Under the pieces are notes generated by a model. It saw only the letters and a list, made by a program, of their open reading frames with translations. It searched no databases and was not told the DNA's origin. Below, piece by piece: positions 53,546 to 62,011 of a stretch of DNA of 64,000 nt; position 1 is the stretch's first letter; each line of letters starts with the position of its first letter. The stretch is from Bradyrhizobium septentrionale. Its GTDB lineage: Bacteria > Pseudomonadota > Alphaproteobacteria > Rhizobiales > Xanthobacteraceae. The position numbers and the translations under genes were made by a program. The stretch is from NCBI RefSeq assembly GCF_011516645.4, contig NZ_CP088285.1, positions 5,536,501-5,600,500 of the forward strand, in the 5' to 3' direction.

Positions 53546-54315
53546 GGTTTGATCTCGCGCGGGTCCGGGATCGTATCCTCGTCCGGAACGAGCTTGAAGT
53601 AGTTGTCGGCAAGGCGCGCCTTGCAAACGTCAGCGCTCGGATACATTTTCTTGGTCGTCTCTTTGACCTTTTCCCAGTTTAGGTGGCAGGTTTGTCCAAC
53701 AATTACTTGAGCGAGGCGCAGATTTTTGTCGAAATCAAGAAAATGCAGATGTCCTTCCTGTTTCGCATCGGAAAGCGCTACGATCCGGCGAAATTCATCC
53801 TCGTATTTCCAACTTGAGAATTTCGTCGTCAGCAATTGATCGATGAGAGCTTCGCTTGGGCTCGCCAAATGAGCGGAGTTGATTTTCCCTTGAAGCCGAT
53901 CCGTCATGTAGTCAATCTGCCGCAGCATCCCCCTCGGGATATCAACTCCGAGACAAATGCCTCGATTGCGATCACCGTAATGCGCCCAGAGTGCGGGATC
54001 AGTCCAATCAGCGCTGAAGCATATCAACCCTAATGTCGCGTCGAGCCGATCTTTCAGGTCGAGAAGCTGCCGCTTCACAACGTGGCCCAAAGCACCATGA
54101 CACAGTACCTCAAATGGATCATTGAGCGTCGATAGTCGTGAGACCTTGATTCGGCCAAAGACAATGTTGCTCAGCCCATATTCGGCTGAAGTCAAATAGT
54201 AGACTCGCCGATACTCTATTGGCGGAGGCGGGACAACAGCAGCGCTCCCGGCGTGCTTACTGTATCCCGCGTCGATCCAGAGCTGACGAAATTGCTCGTT
54301 GTAATGGCGCGCCAT
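53533..54315 (-). CDS. DUF2971-domain protein
   Basis: The 260-residue protein has the DUF2971 signature: RVYYLTSAEYGLSNI, IKVSRLSTLNDPFEVLCHG, LGLICFSADWTDPALWAHYG, NRGICLGVDIP. The family is soluble, of unknown activity, and is often seen near defence or mobile genes. It is the first gene of the two-gene minus-strand operon. Confidence 0.82.
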   Translation of the reverse strand: MARHYNEQFRQLWIDAGYSKHAGSAAVVPPPPIEYRRVYYLTSAEYGLSNIVFGRIKVSRLSTLNDPFEVLCHGALGHVVKRQLLDLKDRLDATLGLICFSADWTDPALWAHYGDRNRGICLGVDIPRGMLRQIDYMTDRLQGKINSAHLASPSEALIDQLLTTKFSSWKYEDEFRRIVALSDAKQEGHLHFLDFDKNLRLAQVIVGQTCHLNWEKVKETTKKMYPSADVCKARLADNYFKLVPDEDTIPDPREIKPWWK

Positions 54316-54490
54316 GGCTGGTCACAAAAGAATGGGTCTTTGCACAACTCATCGGGCTAACCGTATACCCTAAAGTGTCGCGCCGCACAGGCCCACTAGC
54401 TTGGTCGCGTGCTATGCTTGTGCGCTGCTTCAGCGCTCTCCCGGCCACCAGATTCGAAGGTGGAAGGTGCGTTGCTAGCTAAATGACGCC

Positions 54491-54757
54491 ATGAAGGGCG
54501 GACGGAAGCTCTACGCCAAAACCGAAAAGGCGACTTTCGGCTATGTAGGCACTCGTTGCTTGTATACAAGTGATCCTCAAAAAACAGCCAACGCATCTCG
54601 GTGCATCTTCAAGGCAACCGTAAATGGGGTGTTAAAAGTGCATTACGAAGATCAACGGAACCTCGAATCGCGCGCAAAGCAATTCGAATTGCGATCGGTT
54701 GACGACGACCAGATCGAGAACGCCATTTTGCTTTTCGTGAAGGATTATTTGCATTGA
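54491..54757 (+). CDS. Hypothetical protein (88 aa)
   Basis: Reads MKGGRKLYAKTEKATFGYVG and then an alpha/beta sequence (CLYTSDPQKTANASRCIFKA, DDDQIENAILLFVKDYLH). Low GC compared with neighbours, consistent with horizontal origin. Start context is weak. No family recognised. Confidence 0.4.
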   Translation: MKGGRKLYAKTEKATFGYVGTRCLYTSDPQKTANASRCIFKATVNGVLKVHYEDQRNLESRAKQFELRSVDDDQIENAILLFVKDYLH

Positions 54758-55040
54758 TGAAGGTCCGCCCCTTTCGCTCCTCGAACTGGAGGCCATGAGC
54801 ACCTTCAGGACTCCGACGAGCTGTTGCATGCGCTTGACTAAACAACCTCTGTTGCTGACGAGGTTGGCGCATTTGATGCCCTGGACCTCGGCCGACGCCT
54901 CATAGAGGCGCTGTCGATCGATCGCCTTGCGCATCTGCCGATTAAGCCCGGGGGGCGGAGGCTGTCGGTCAGGGCGACAACCTTCACCGACACCTGCTGC
55001 CCGAAACGTAGCACCAGGTCGTGACCTGCCACTGCGTAGT
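54758..55040 (-). pseudogene. Decayed ORF of unknown type
   Basis: Two minus-strand frames join across the G run near 54950: HDLVLRFGQQVSVKVVALTD then MRKAIDRQRLYEASAEVQGI, KCANLVSNRGCLVKRMQQLV. The coherent sequence suggests a frameshifted gene, but the family was not recognised. Confidence 0.35.
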
Positions 55041-55048
55041 TCCTCCAG

Positions 55049-55245
55049 ATGGAGTTAGAGTCCGGCCTGACGAAGGACGGACAGAAGAAGCGAGCAAGGT
55101 TTACGGAAGAGCAGATTATCGCGGTGCTGAAGGAGCATGAGGCTGGTGCAAAGACGGCCGACCTGGCTCGCAAGCATGGAATCTCCGAGGCGACGATCTA
55201 CAATTGGAAGGCCAAATTCGGCGGCATGGAGGTCTCTGAGGCCAA
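55049..55245 (+). pseudogene. IS3-family OrfA fragment
   Basis: MELESG..KDGQKKRARFTEEQIIAVLKE, GAKTADLARKHGISEATIYN and [14 protein letters not shown] are the N-terminal HTH of an IS3-type OrfA (the usual continuation RLKALEDEN is missing). Truncated at about 55245, where tyrosine-recombinase sequence begins. Confidence 0.8.
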
Positions 55246-55267
55246 GCCTGCCGGGCCGCCCGCCGCC

Positions 55268-55485
55268 GCGCTCGGACTGCCAAGCCGATCACTGTCCACA
55301 CTCTCCGGCACTCGTTTGCGACCCATCTTCTGGAAAGCGGGATCGACATCCGCATCATTCAGGTGTTGCTCGGACATACCGACCTCGGATCGACCGCGCG
55401 CTACGCACAAGTTGCGACCAATCTGCTCGCCCGCACAACCAGCCCGTTCGATGGGCTCTCCATCACGGTGATCCCACCCGACTGA
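55268..55485 (+). pseudogene. Tyrosine recombinase C-terminal fragment (IS91-associated type)
   Basis: The frame shows [39 protein letters not shown] and [19 protein letters not shown], with the H-x-x-R, H and Tyr catalytic residues of the integrase fold. The N-terminal part is missing. Such recombinases precede IS91-type transposases, as here. Confidence 0.8.
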
Positions 55486-55494
55486 GCTGCGCAT

Positions 55495-56266
55495 ATGCGC
55501 CCCGTGCTTGAGGTGGCGGACATCTTCCGCCGCCACGGCGCCGCGTTTCGTGGCGCGCAGGACTCTCGGCTTTCATCCGACCAGCGCCGTGTGATGGCGG
55601 CCATCGAGGCGTGCCGCACAACAGCGCTCGGGGGCCATGTCGAGCGGTGCGACGACTGCGGCCTGGTTCGCGTCGCCTACAACAGCTGTCGCGATCGGCA
55701 CTGTCCAAAATGCCAAGCCCTCGCACGCGCCCAATGGCTCGCTGATCGCCAGTCCGACCTGCTGCCGGTCCCCTATTTCCACGTCGTCTTCACCGTGCCG
55801 GCGCCCGTGGCCGCCATCGCGCTGCAGAACAAGGCGGTGGTCTACGACATCCTGCTCAAAACGGCAGCCGAGACGATACGTCTCATCAGCGCCGACCCGA
55901 AGCATCTCGGTGCCGAGACCGGGATGATCGCGATTCTCCATACCTGGGGCCAGACCCTGACGCATCATCCGCATGCACATTGCCTCGTGCCGGGCGGGCG
56001 GGATCGCCCCTGATGGAAGCTGGGTCCATCGTCGCCCCGGCTTCTTCCTTCCCGTTCGTGTCCTGTCACGATTGTATCGTCGGCTATTCCTGGAGCGCCT
56101 GCAGGCGGCGTTCGATAGCACCAAGCTTCAGTTCTTCGGCCACCTTGGTCACCTCGCCGAACCGGCGGCATTCGACCACCATCTCAACGCCCTCCGCAAG
56201 CTCGAGTGGGTCGTCTATGCCAAGCGTCCCTTCGGCGGACCAGAACAGGTTTTGGCCTATCTCGGG
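55495..56266 (+). pseudogene. IS91-family transposase, frameshifted and truncated
   Basis: N-terminal zinc-binding region (CDDCGLVRVAYNSCRDRHC, PKCQALARAQWL), PYFHVVFTVPAPVAAIALQN and the HUH-like HTWGQTLTHHPHAHCLVPGG are in the first frame; an extra G in the G-rich run near 56000 shifts to the frame GGIAPDGSWVHRRPGFFLPV...VYAKRPFGGPEQVLAYLGRYA. It ends at LGRY, before the Y2 catalytic C-terminus. Confidence 0.85.
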
Positions 56267-56269
56267 CGC

Positions 56270-56596
56270 TACGCGATCTGCATGGCGCTTGGCATGCCTT
56301 GGCTTCAAGCGAGGCCCACTGGCCTTATCTGGCTTGATCTGGGGCTCTTCAGCCATGATCGCATGCTGCACAGCTGGGGCTGGAGCCCGCCAGCGATCAT
56401 CGAAGGCCTGCGGCAGCGGCAGGCGATCCGAGCGAGCCAGCACCGGAATTGGCGGCGGCGGATCAGCAGCCGCAGGCGCTGGTGAGGAAATTTGGCCGGT
56501 ATGGACCAAGACAGCGGCGACCGTCCACGCGCACCACAGGGCTCCTGAAGCGATGGCCAGCTTGGTCGGAAAAATCGGCTGCAGCATCGGATGCAT
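56270..56596 (-). pseudogene. Prophage small membrane protein, truncated at its 3' end
   Basis: Reads MHPMLQPIFPTKLAIASGAL then WCAWTVAAVLVHTG: N-terminal membrane helix, then a Pro/Ala-rich segment and a basic region (RLKPRHAKRHADR). After about 56270 the frame runs on into antisense IS91 sequence, so the native C-terminus is lost. This marks the right edge of the non-phage insertion. Confidence 0.6.
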
Positions 56597-56634
56597 TCTC
56601 GCACCTCGCTGCAGAACCCGATGCCAACAAATAA

Positions 56635-56659
56635 CTCGCCCCGGATCAACCGGAGCGAG
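56635..56659 (-). terminator. Hairpin downstream of the integrase gene
   Basis: CTCGCCCCGG and CCGGAGCGAG pair (one mismatch) around a five-base loop; on the minus strand it is followed by TTATTTG. It lies 48 bases after the integrase stop. Confidence 0.55.
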
Positions 56660-56706
56660 GCCTTATCAGCTAACGTTTTTAGCTATGTCACTTTCCGCAT
56701 ATTCGC

Positions 56707-58122
56707 TCAGGCCGCACGCTTCATCTCCTCTTGCGCCTGCACGGGCTCGGCGACGATGCGCCTGATCTCATCGGCGAGCAGCTGCAAGGCCTCGCGCTTC
56801 TCGGCGATGCGGGGGGCCTGATCGTAATGCTTGCCGGTGATCGGCGAGACATCGCCATGCTCGTCGCTCTTGATAGTGTGGTCGAGACAGAGCGAGATAA
56901 TCGAGCGCGGCACCTTGATGTTGCCCATCAGGCTGGCAGCGGTGCGCCGCAGATCATGCGGCGTGAAGGGCTTCAGCCCGAGCATGCGGCAGATGCCTTC
57001 GCTCTGGATCACCACCTTTCCCTTTACCAGCTTGGTCTTGCCGCGCAGCGCGCAGGCCATCGCCTTGCGGTTCAGCGGCTCGGTGCCGAAGCGGCCCGCG
57101 AACAGCCATGGATAATTGCCCATCGCTTCCTTCGCGATCTCGACCGCCAGATCGCTCAGCGGCTGATGTATTTCGCGGCCCTTCTTCACGCGCTCCTCGG
57201 GGATCACCACCAGCGGCAGCTTGCTGGCCAAGCCATCGCGGCCCAGCTCATCGCGATGGATGTGCAGCATCTCGACCGAGCGCAGCATCGAGGCCAGCGC
57301 GAACTTCAGCGCGAGGCAGATGCGGCGATCAATCGGCATGTCGGGCCGGTCCAGGCCATGCCAGAGAATCCTGATCTCGTCAGGGCTCAGCTTGCGCTTG
57401 CGCGGCTCCTCCTGCGGCAGCGCCGGCAAATTCACGCAGGGGCTGGTGCTGACATACTTGCGGCCAGCTTCAGCCGCCCAGTTGAACAGCCCCGAGACAG
57501 CCTTACGCATATGCCGCGCGCTGGAGACCGAGCCCTTCTTGGCGGCCTTGCCGTTCCGGATGATCAGCGTGCCCGCGAGGATGTCGGCCTGCAGCTGCGC
57601 GATATCATCGTTGGTAACCTCGCGCGCCACCATCGAGCCGAGCCGAGGCCGCACGAAGCGATTGAGATGGCTGGCCATGTTCGACCAGTCTTTCATGCGC
57701 GGCTTTCGCTTGATGATGACGCCGTCCTCGGTGTGGCGGCGCACCTCGATCTCCTCGCTGATCCATGCAATGCGCTGATCGATCAGCTGGCCGACCGTCA
57801 GCTGCTGCTTGGCCTGCCGGTCATGCGCCTGCCGCGCGGCCTGCGCGATGTCCTCGCCGTTGCCGATCCTGATCTTCAGCTTCATGGCTTCCCTGCGCCA
57901 ATAGGCTACGTCGCGCGCTGGGCTGCCTTCACCTCCTTTCTGATAGATGCCCAGCCATTGGGTGGCGCGCTGCTTGGTGATCCGGCAAGTGTATTTGAGC
58001 GAGAAGGTCGGCGGCGCGGTGGGGCTCAGGCTGACGTACAGGCCCGAGCATTCCGCGTCGTAAATCTTTTCGCGCTTTTTCACTTCGCCGATGCAGTCCT
58101 TGTTGGTGATGTTCTGCGGCAT
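56707..58122 (-). CDS. int: Tyrosine-type phage integrase
   Basis: Start MPQNITNKDCIGEVKKREKI at 58122 has GAGGAG seven bases upstream. The 471-residue protein has the DUF4102-like N-terminus with KREKIYD.ECSGLYVSLSP, a SAM-like core-binding domain (about 155-250), and a catalytic domain with Arg in LASMLRSVEMLHIHRDEL, HDLRRTAASLMG (H-x-x-R) and the nucleophile Tyr in GKHYDQAPRIAEKREAL. It integrates the prophage. First-gene promoter lies further right; transcription runs leftwards. Confidence 0.9.
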   Translation of the reverse strand: MPQNITNKDCIGEVKKREKIYDAECSGLYVSLSPTAPPTFSLKYTCRITKQRATQWLGIYQKGGEGSPARDVAYWRREAMKLKIRIGNGEDIAQAARQAHDRQAKQQLTVGQLIDQRIAWISEEIEVRRHTEDGVIIKRKPRMKDWSNMASHLNRFVRPRLGSMVAREVTNDDIAQLQADILAGTLIIRNGKAAKKGSVSSARHMRKAVSGLFNWAAEAGRKYVSTSPCVNLPALPQEEPRKRKLSPDEIRILWHGLDRPDMPIDRRICLALKFALASMLRSVEMLHIHRDELGRDGLASKLPLVVIPEERVKKGREIHQPLSDLAVEIAKEAMGNYPWLFAGRFGTEPLNRKAMACALRGKTKLVKGKVVIQSEGICRMLGLKPFTPHDLRRTAASLMGNIKVPRSIISLCLDHTIKSDEHGDVSPITGKHYDQAPRIAEKREALQLLADEIRRIVAEPVQAQEEMKRAA

Positions 58123-58133
58123 GGTGATGCTCC

Positions 58134-58529
58134 TCAATGCTTGCGGCTCGGGAGCTGCTGCAGCTCCAGCGAGTCGGCGGTTAGGGTGATGATGATCTCT
58201 TGCGCGCCTTGCTCGATCTGCTGCTTGATCTCGGCGGCCCATGGCAGGGCCTCGCCGAAGTCATCGCCGCCGACCAGATCGCGGCTGGTGTCGTACCAAT
58301 CGCTGTCGATCTTCGGATTGCAGCCCAGCGCGTGGGCTACATACGAGCGCTCGCCTTCGGCGATATCGCGCGGCTCGCCATTGCTCATCAGATAGACGCC
58401 CTCGTCATGCACCAGCAAGATCGAGGGCTCGGAGACCGGGCCGGTGAAGGCCGCGCACTGCTTCGGCGCAGCGAGCGTGTGCTCGACTACGCGCAGCACA
58501 TCGGCGGCTTTGAAGATCAGGTTAGACAT
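58134..58529 (-). CDS. DUF3085-family phage protein
   Basis: The 131-residue protein shows FTGPVSEPSILLVHDEGVYL-type sequence and MSNGEPRD, the DUF3085 signature common in rhizobial phages and plasmids, with an acidic C-terminal half. It overlaps the upstream gene by eight bases and lies 11 bases before the integrase. Function unknown. Confidence 0.78.
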   Translation of the reverse strand: MSNLIFKAADVLRVVEHTLAAPKQCAAFTGPVSEPSILLVHDEGVYLMSNGEPRDIAEGERSYVAHALGCNPKIDSDWYDTSRDLVGGDDFGEALPWAAEIKQQIEQGAQEIIITLTADSLELQQLPSRKH

Positions 58530-58845
58530 TGGGTGATGCTCCGCTCGCCATTAGAGCGCGGATAAATTTGCCGCCGCCCTTCTTGGTGTTCCAGCCGATG
58601 TTGCGTTCCTTGCGATGCTCCCACTCCATCGTCGCAGCCTCAAAGCGCGTGAGATTCTCGGCTAGAACCGTGAAGATGAAACCGGACGGAATGCGCCTGC
58701 TGTCCCTGTGCTCCTTCTGGCGGCTCTTACGATGGGTGATACCGACATAGCCTTGCGTAAAGGGATCGGTGTGCTCTGGGAGGTGGAGCCAGTACACGCC
58801 GTGTATCCGTTTCCCGTCCGATGGCTTTGGATTTTGAATCGTCAT
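58522..58845 (-). CDS. GIY-YIG-like nuclease domain protein
   Basis: The 107-residue protein has HGVYWLHLPEHTDPFTQGYV followed by GITHRK, a GVYW...GYVGIT form of the GIY-YIG motif, then downstream R residues and a Glu in 'FEAATMEWEHRKERNIGWNTK'. The spacing fits a compact GIY-YIG domain. Likely an early phage nuclease or DNA-binding protein. Confidence 0.65.
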   Translation of the reverse strand: MTIQNPKPSDGKRIHGVYWLHLPEHTDPFTQGYVGITHRKSRQKEHRDSRRIPSGFIFTVLAENLTRFEAATMEWEHRKERNIGWNTKKGGGKFIRALMASGASPNV

Positions 58846-58863
58846 GGGTGATGGTTTCCGTTT

Positions 58864-59214
58864 TCAAAGATAGAGATGGTCGGCGATGTTGCGCTCGATC
58901 AGGGCGCGCTCCATCAGGGAGAGCTGGCGCGGCGGCTTCACCGGGGTGCAGCTCCAGATAAGCGAAGCCACCCAGCCGATGAAGGACCAGCCGAGAAACA
59001 GGTTGGCGATGAAGATCGCCAGCAGCGCATGATGATCGCGCCGCCAAGCTACATAGCTCGGCAGCAGGTACAGGAAGGCGCTGATCGCGAAGCCGATGAT
59101 CCAGAAGGCGAAGTGGCCGAACTGCAGGCCGCTCGCCAGCGCGATGGTTTCGGCGGCGATGACCGCGAAGAAAGTGCAGGCGATCAGCGCGGGAATGAAT
59201 GCTCGCTTTGACAT
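58864..59214 (-). CDS. Superinfection-immunity-like membrane protein
   Basis: Start MSKRAFIPALIACTFFAVIA at 59214. Three to four hydrophobic helices; the segment FLYLLPSYVAWRRDHHALLA, then IFIANLFLGWSFIGWVASLI is the superinfection-immunity (Imm) family pattern. Such proteins block DNA entry of related phages. It sits in the early operon. Confidence 0.75.
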   Translation of the reverse strand: MSKRAFIPALIACTFFAVIAAETIALASGLQFGHFAFWIIGFAISAFLYLLPSYVAWRRDHHALLAIFIANLFLGWSFIGWVASLIWSCTPVKPPRQLSLMERALIERNIADHLYL

Positions 59215-59228
59215 TGGAAGCGTTCCTT

Positions 59229-59935
59229 TTACTTCTCGGTTTCGTTGCGGGGATGATCCGGGTGCGGCATCAGATGCGCGTGCTCCAGATCGAGAACGAG
59301 GTAGTGGCCATTGCTGTGCAGGCCTTCGCACCAGCCGCGCGACTCCATCTCCAGCCGCAGAGTTTCCTCGCTGTCGTGGCCATACCAGCTGCGGCCCGCA
59401 TTGAAGTTTGCGATCAACAGCATCATGATGGCAGGGCCTTCGTTGTCGCCCATGTAGAGCACGCGCATATCCTTCGGCTGCTGCATCGTGAAGGCCAGCT
59501 CGCTCACCTTGCGGGCCTTCGGATGAATCAGCAGATCGCCCTCGCTTTTGATCAAGCCGCGCTTCTCCAGCACCGCGAACTTCTTGTTGTCGAGCTGCCA
59601 ATGCAGGGCCGCGCCTTCGGCCTTCTCCAACTCGGCGAGGCAAGCGGTGATCTCGGCGCGCTCTTCTTCAACGGCCGCGAGGATCACCGCCCGGTCATCG
59701 GTGCAGATCGGATCGGTGATGTCATCGAGATTATCGGCGGGCTCCAGCGTGAAGCGTGAGCCGCCCGCGCTGATCTCGCGCTTCGCTGGATCGAAGTAGT
59801 CAATCCAGATGCGCAGGCCCAGCTCGGCGCTGGTGAAGTTCGGGCAGCTATCATTGTGCCATGATGAGTCCTCGAAGCCTTGCGGCGCATATCGGCGGCC
59901 GGGAAGTCGGAAAACTCGGTCAGATAGTTTGTCAT
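59229..59935 (-). pseudogene. Early phage gene with a frameshift near its start
   Basis: The frame ending at 59229 is coherent and continues upstream past its first GTG (59687) as FEDSSWHNDSCPNFTSAELG and LRIWIDYFDPAKREISAGG, but there it has no start codon. ATG 59935 (MTNYLTEFSDFPAAD) is in another frame. One missing base near 59885-59895 would join them, giving about 235 residues. So this is a frameshift mutation, or a sequence error. Family not recognised. Confidence 0.55.
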
Positions 59936-59960
59936 GATGATGATCCTTTGAAAGCCATTG

Positions 59961-59983
59961 CGGGCGGCCCTTGCGAGGCCGCC
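59961..59983 (-). terminator. GC hairpin between early genes
   Basis: GGGCGGCC and GGCCGCCC pair perfectly over a seven-base loop, just after the stop of the 59996 gene on the minus strand. No T tract, so it may be a weak or processing hairpin. Confidence 0.5.
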
Positions 59984-59995
59984 CTGATCGATGGG

Positions 59996-60577
59996 TTATT
60001 TCGGAGCCGAGGCAGAGAGCGTGCCGTCAGCGGCCTGCTTCAGCTTCATCCCCTTGCGAGTGCAGATCGCCTTGATGTTGATCGAAGGCCATGCAACCGC
60101 CTCGGCGATATCGGCGCGCGTTACTGGCTTCTTGCGGAGCAGCATCGCGATCACGATCTCGACCTTCGACTTGCCCTCGGGCTTCGCCTTCTTGGCTGGC
60201 TTGGCGGCCTTGGCCTTCTTCGCTGGCTTGGCCTGCTTCTCTGCCTTGGCGGCCTCGGCTGGCTTCGCAGCTTTCGCCGCATCGCGCGCCTTATCATCGG
60301 CCTTCGCTGCTTCGCTGCCTGCATCGGCTGGCGTGCGGCCATACAATGCGGGCACGAGGATCGCGCGGCCCTCGGCGGTGATCGCGTACACCAGCGCCTT
60401 GCGGCTATTGTTCGCGGTAGCGTTCAGCCTCGCCGCTTCGATCCGCGCAGCAGCGAGCGAGTCATGCTCGGTGGTCTGCGGCTTGTTGTTCTTCAGGATC
60501 GTCGCGGTGAATTTCTTGCAAGCCGGGATGAGCGCGAGATCGGCGACATCGGCGGGGTGGATTTTCTTGGTAGTCAT
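59996..60577 (-). CDS. Early phage protein with Ala/Lys-rich linker (193 aa)
   Basis: N-terminal domain of about 85 residues (MTTKKIHPADVADLALIPAC, ARIEAARLNATANNSRKALV), then an Ala/Lys-rich low-complexity linker (about 95-140), and a C-terminal winged-helix-like end (VEIVIAMLLRKKPVTRADIA, EAVAWPSINIKAICTRKGM) similar in layout to DUF3489-type DNA-binding ends. A hairpin leader lies 18 bases before its ATG. Confidence 0.65.
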   Translation of the reverse strand: MTTKKIHPADVADLALIPACKKFTATILKNNKPQTTEHDSLAAARIEAARLNATANNSRKALVYAITAEGRAILVPALYGRTPADAGSEAAKADDKARDAAKAAKPAEAAKAEKQAKPAKKAKAAKPAKKAKPEGKSKVEIVIAMLLRKKPVTRADIAEAVAWPSINIKAICTRKGMKLKQAADGTLSASAPK

Positions 60578-60594
60578 TTGCAGTTTTTCGTTTT

Positions 60595-60627
60595 TCAGAA
60601 GGCCGCGCGGAATGCGGGGCGTTCTGA
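60595..60627 (-). promoter_or_regulatory. Hairpin leader upstream of the 60577 gene
   Basis: TCAGAA at one end and TTCTGA at the other pair, with an inner CCGC/GCGG stem. The same outer arms and the flanking 'CCNCCTAACC' occur at 61127-61156, also 18-19 bases before a start codon. Likely a regulatory leader or operator. Confidence 0.6.
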
Positions 60628-60680
60628 CCGCCTAACCCCGCGACCTTTCGGTGGCGGGGGCGGGAGGGAGCGGCTCGCAG

Positions 60681-60830
60681 CTAATGCGAGGCAGCTCGCT
60701 CGGTTTGGCGGTAGGAATGCAAAGTGTGCGACGCTCGCCTGATCTCCAGCTGCCGGATTGCGGCCTGCAGATCGCGAAACTGGTGCGTCATCTCAGCGAT
60801 GCGGGCGGTGATGATCTCTTGCTCGGTCAT
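60681..60830 (-). CDS. Small helical phage protein (49 aa)
   Basis: The ATG at 60830 overlaps the stop of the upstream gene (ATGA), so the two are coupled. Reads MTEQEIITARIAEMTHQFRD then LQAAIRQLEIRRASHT: a short coiled-coil-like helix. Function unknown. Confidence 0.6.
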   Translation of the reverse strand: MTEQEIITARIAEMTHQFRDLQAAIRQLEIRRASHTLHSYRQTERAASH

Positions 60831-61108
60831 CGATCAGCGCCCTCGGTGATGAAGGCGGGCGCGGCTCCGATATCGGAGCATACGAAACAGTAGCCCTGGT
60901 CATCGGGCATCCCGCCCATAGCCCAAGCACCGCGCCAGCCGAGTTTCTCGGCGAGGGCCCGCGCCGCCTTGGCATGATTGGCCTCGATGCTCAGCGCGTT
61001 GTCGAGATGGAGCGTGATGCTGCCCGCCGCCGCGCTCGCCTTGATCCGCGAGCCTTTGGAATTGGAAGCGCCGAAATATTTGGTGGTGATCGCCTGATAG
61101 CTTCTCAT
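60827..61108 (-). CDS. Early phage protein (93 aa)
   Basis: Starts MRSYQAITTKYFGASNSKGS; 'RIKASAAAGSITLHLDNALS' and 'NHAKAARALAEKLGWRGAWA' follow, a pattern seen in small conserved proteins of rhizobial phages and plasmids. It is the first gene after the putative promoter and is preceded by the second hairpin leader. Function unknown. Confidence 0.65.
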   Translation of the reverse strand: MRSYQAITTKYFGASNSKGSRIKASAAAGSITLHLDNALSIEANHAKAARALAEKLGWRGAWAMGGMPDDQGYCFVCSDIGAAPAFITEGADR

Positions 61109-61126
61109 GAGTGAAATTTCCTTTTT

Positions 61127-61156
61127 TCAGAAGTCTCGCTCGGTGCGAGGTTCTGA
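61127..61156 (-). promoter_or_regulatory. Hairpin leader upstream of the 61108 gene
   Basis: TCAGAA and TTCTGA outer arms with a perfect CTCGC/GCGAG inner stem, 19 bases upstream of the ATG. Counterpart of the element at 60595-60627. Confidence 0.6.
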
Positions 61157-61464
61157 CCCCCTAACCTCGGCGGTCAGGCCGAGGCGGAAAGGCGGGGCTT
61201 GGGGCCTTGCCCCAGCCGGGGCAGATCAGCGGCGCGGCCTGCTGCCTTGATGGAAAATGATAAATCCAAAAGGGCCTATTTTAGAAGCACTTAGATAGGC
61301 TCTCTTGGGGCCAGATAGGCTCGCCCAAGGCCAAAATAGGGCCGTGTGGTCCTGACGCCCTAGTGGTAGGTGTCTCCTCGCGAAGCGCGCAAACGCTTTT
61401 GCGAAGACGGTGACAAACAAGCCCAGTCTCGCCGGGGAGAGCACGAAGTAAGCCGTAACCCATC

Positions 61465-61570
61465 GCGCAGGGAAAGCCGGGTTGTTTCCGGTTACACCTG
61501 TGGTCCTACCTCCGGTGCTTTTTGTTGCACCGGACCCATGGGTGCGATCGGCACCCGGCGTTCCCTGCGC
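61465..61570. repeat. Structured inverted repeat
   Basis: GCGCAGGGAAAGCCGGG faces CCCGGCGTTCCCTGCGC with one mismatch. The spacer holds smaller palindromes. Such units recur in Bradyrhizobium intergenic DNA. Confidence 0.65.
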
Positions 61571-61668
61571 CCTCTGCTAGAGGAGAGGGCGGAACGAGAA
61601 GCAAAGCTCGGGCAATCATGTCGCGAGAATGCGGATGTTTGACTCACAGGCCGTGCCACACATTCACC

Positions 61669-61791
61669 GTCGTCCCGGCGAAGGCCGGGACCCATAACCA
61701 CCGATGCTGCTTGTCGCGCAACGCTGTTACGACGAGTACCGTTCGCAACACCCGCCGCGGCGTATGGGTCCCGGCCTGCGCCGGGACGACG
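61669..61791. repeat. Paired palindromic extragenic repeats
   Basis: Two opposed copies of a CGTCCCGGC..GCCGGGACCCATA unit (61671-61695 and 61763-61790) about 65 bases apart form a larger inverted repeat. Typical alphaproteobacterial interspersed element. Confidence 0.7.
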
Positions 61792-62011
61792 CCTGGGAAG
61801 GAGCCGGGCTCTCATTCTCTCCGGTGCAGGCCTGTGAAAACGGGCGATCCAGTACGCCGCGGCCTCTCGGCTCAAGCACAGGCGTCTCTGGAATACTGGA
61901 TCACCCGCTTTCGCGGGTGACGACACCGCGTTGTTTTACAACTTATCGAGAGTATCCTCCGCCGCGAGACGTTATCGTGACGACCGCATCCACTTTCCAT
62001 CACGAGGCAAC

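Larger units (their letters stand above)
61157..62011. other. Long intergenic region with repeats, probable prophage edge
   Basis: No gene supported. 61258-61345 is AT-richer and has GGGCCTATTTT facing AAAATAGGGCC, possibly an early promoter/operator or attachment region. 61465-61481 and 61554-61570 form a 17-base inverted repeat around a structured spacer. 61669-61791 is a pair of CGTCCCGGC..GCCGGGAC palindromes, and TCACCCGCTTTCGCGGGTGA at 61901-61920 is a perfect hairpin. These last elements are chromosome-type repeats, so the phage ends before them. Confidence 0.6.

Noticed and set aside
57000..58395. Long + strand frame opposite the integrase
   Set aside because: Antisense shadow; the integrase has a good ribosome site and the R, H-x-x-R and Tyr residues.
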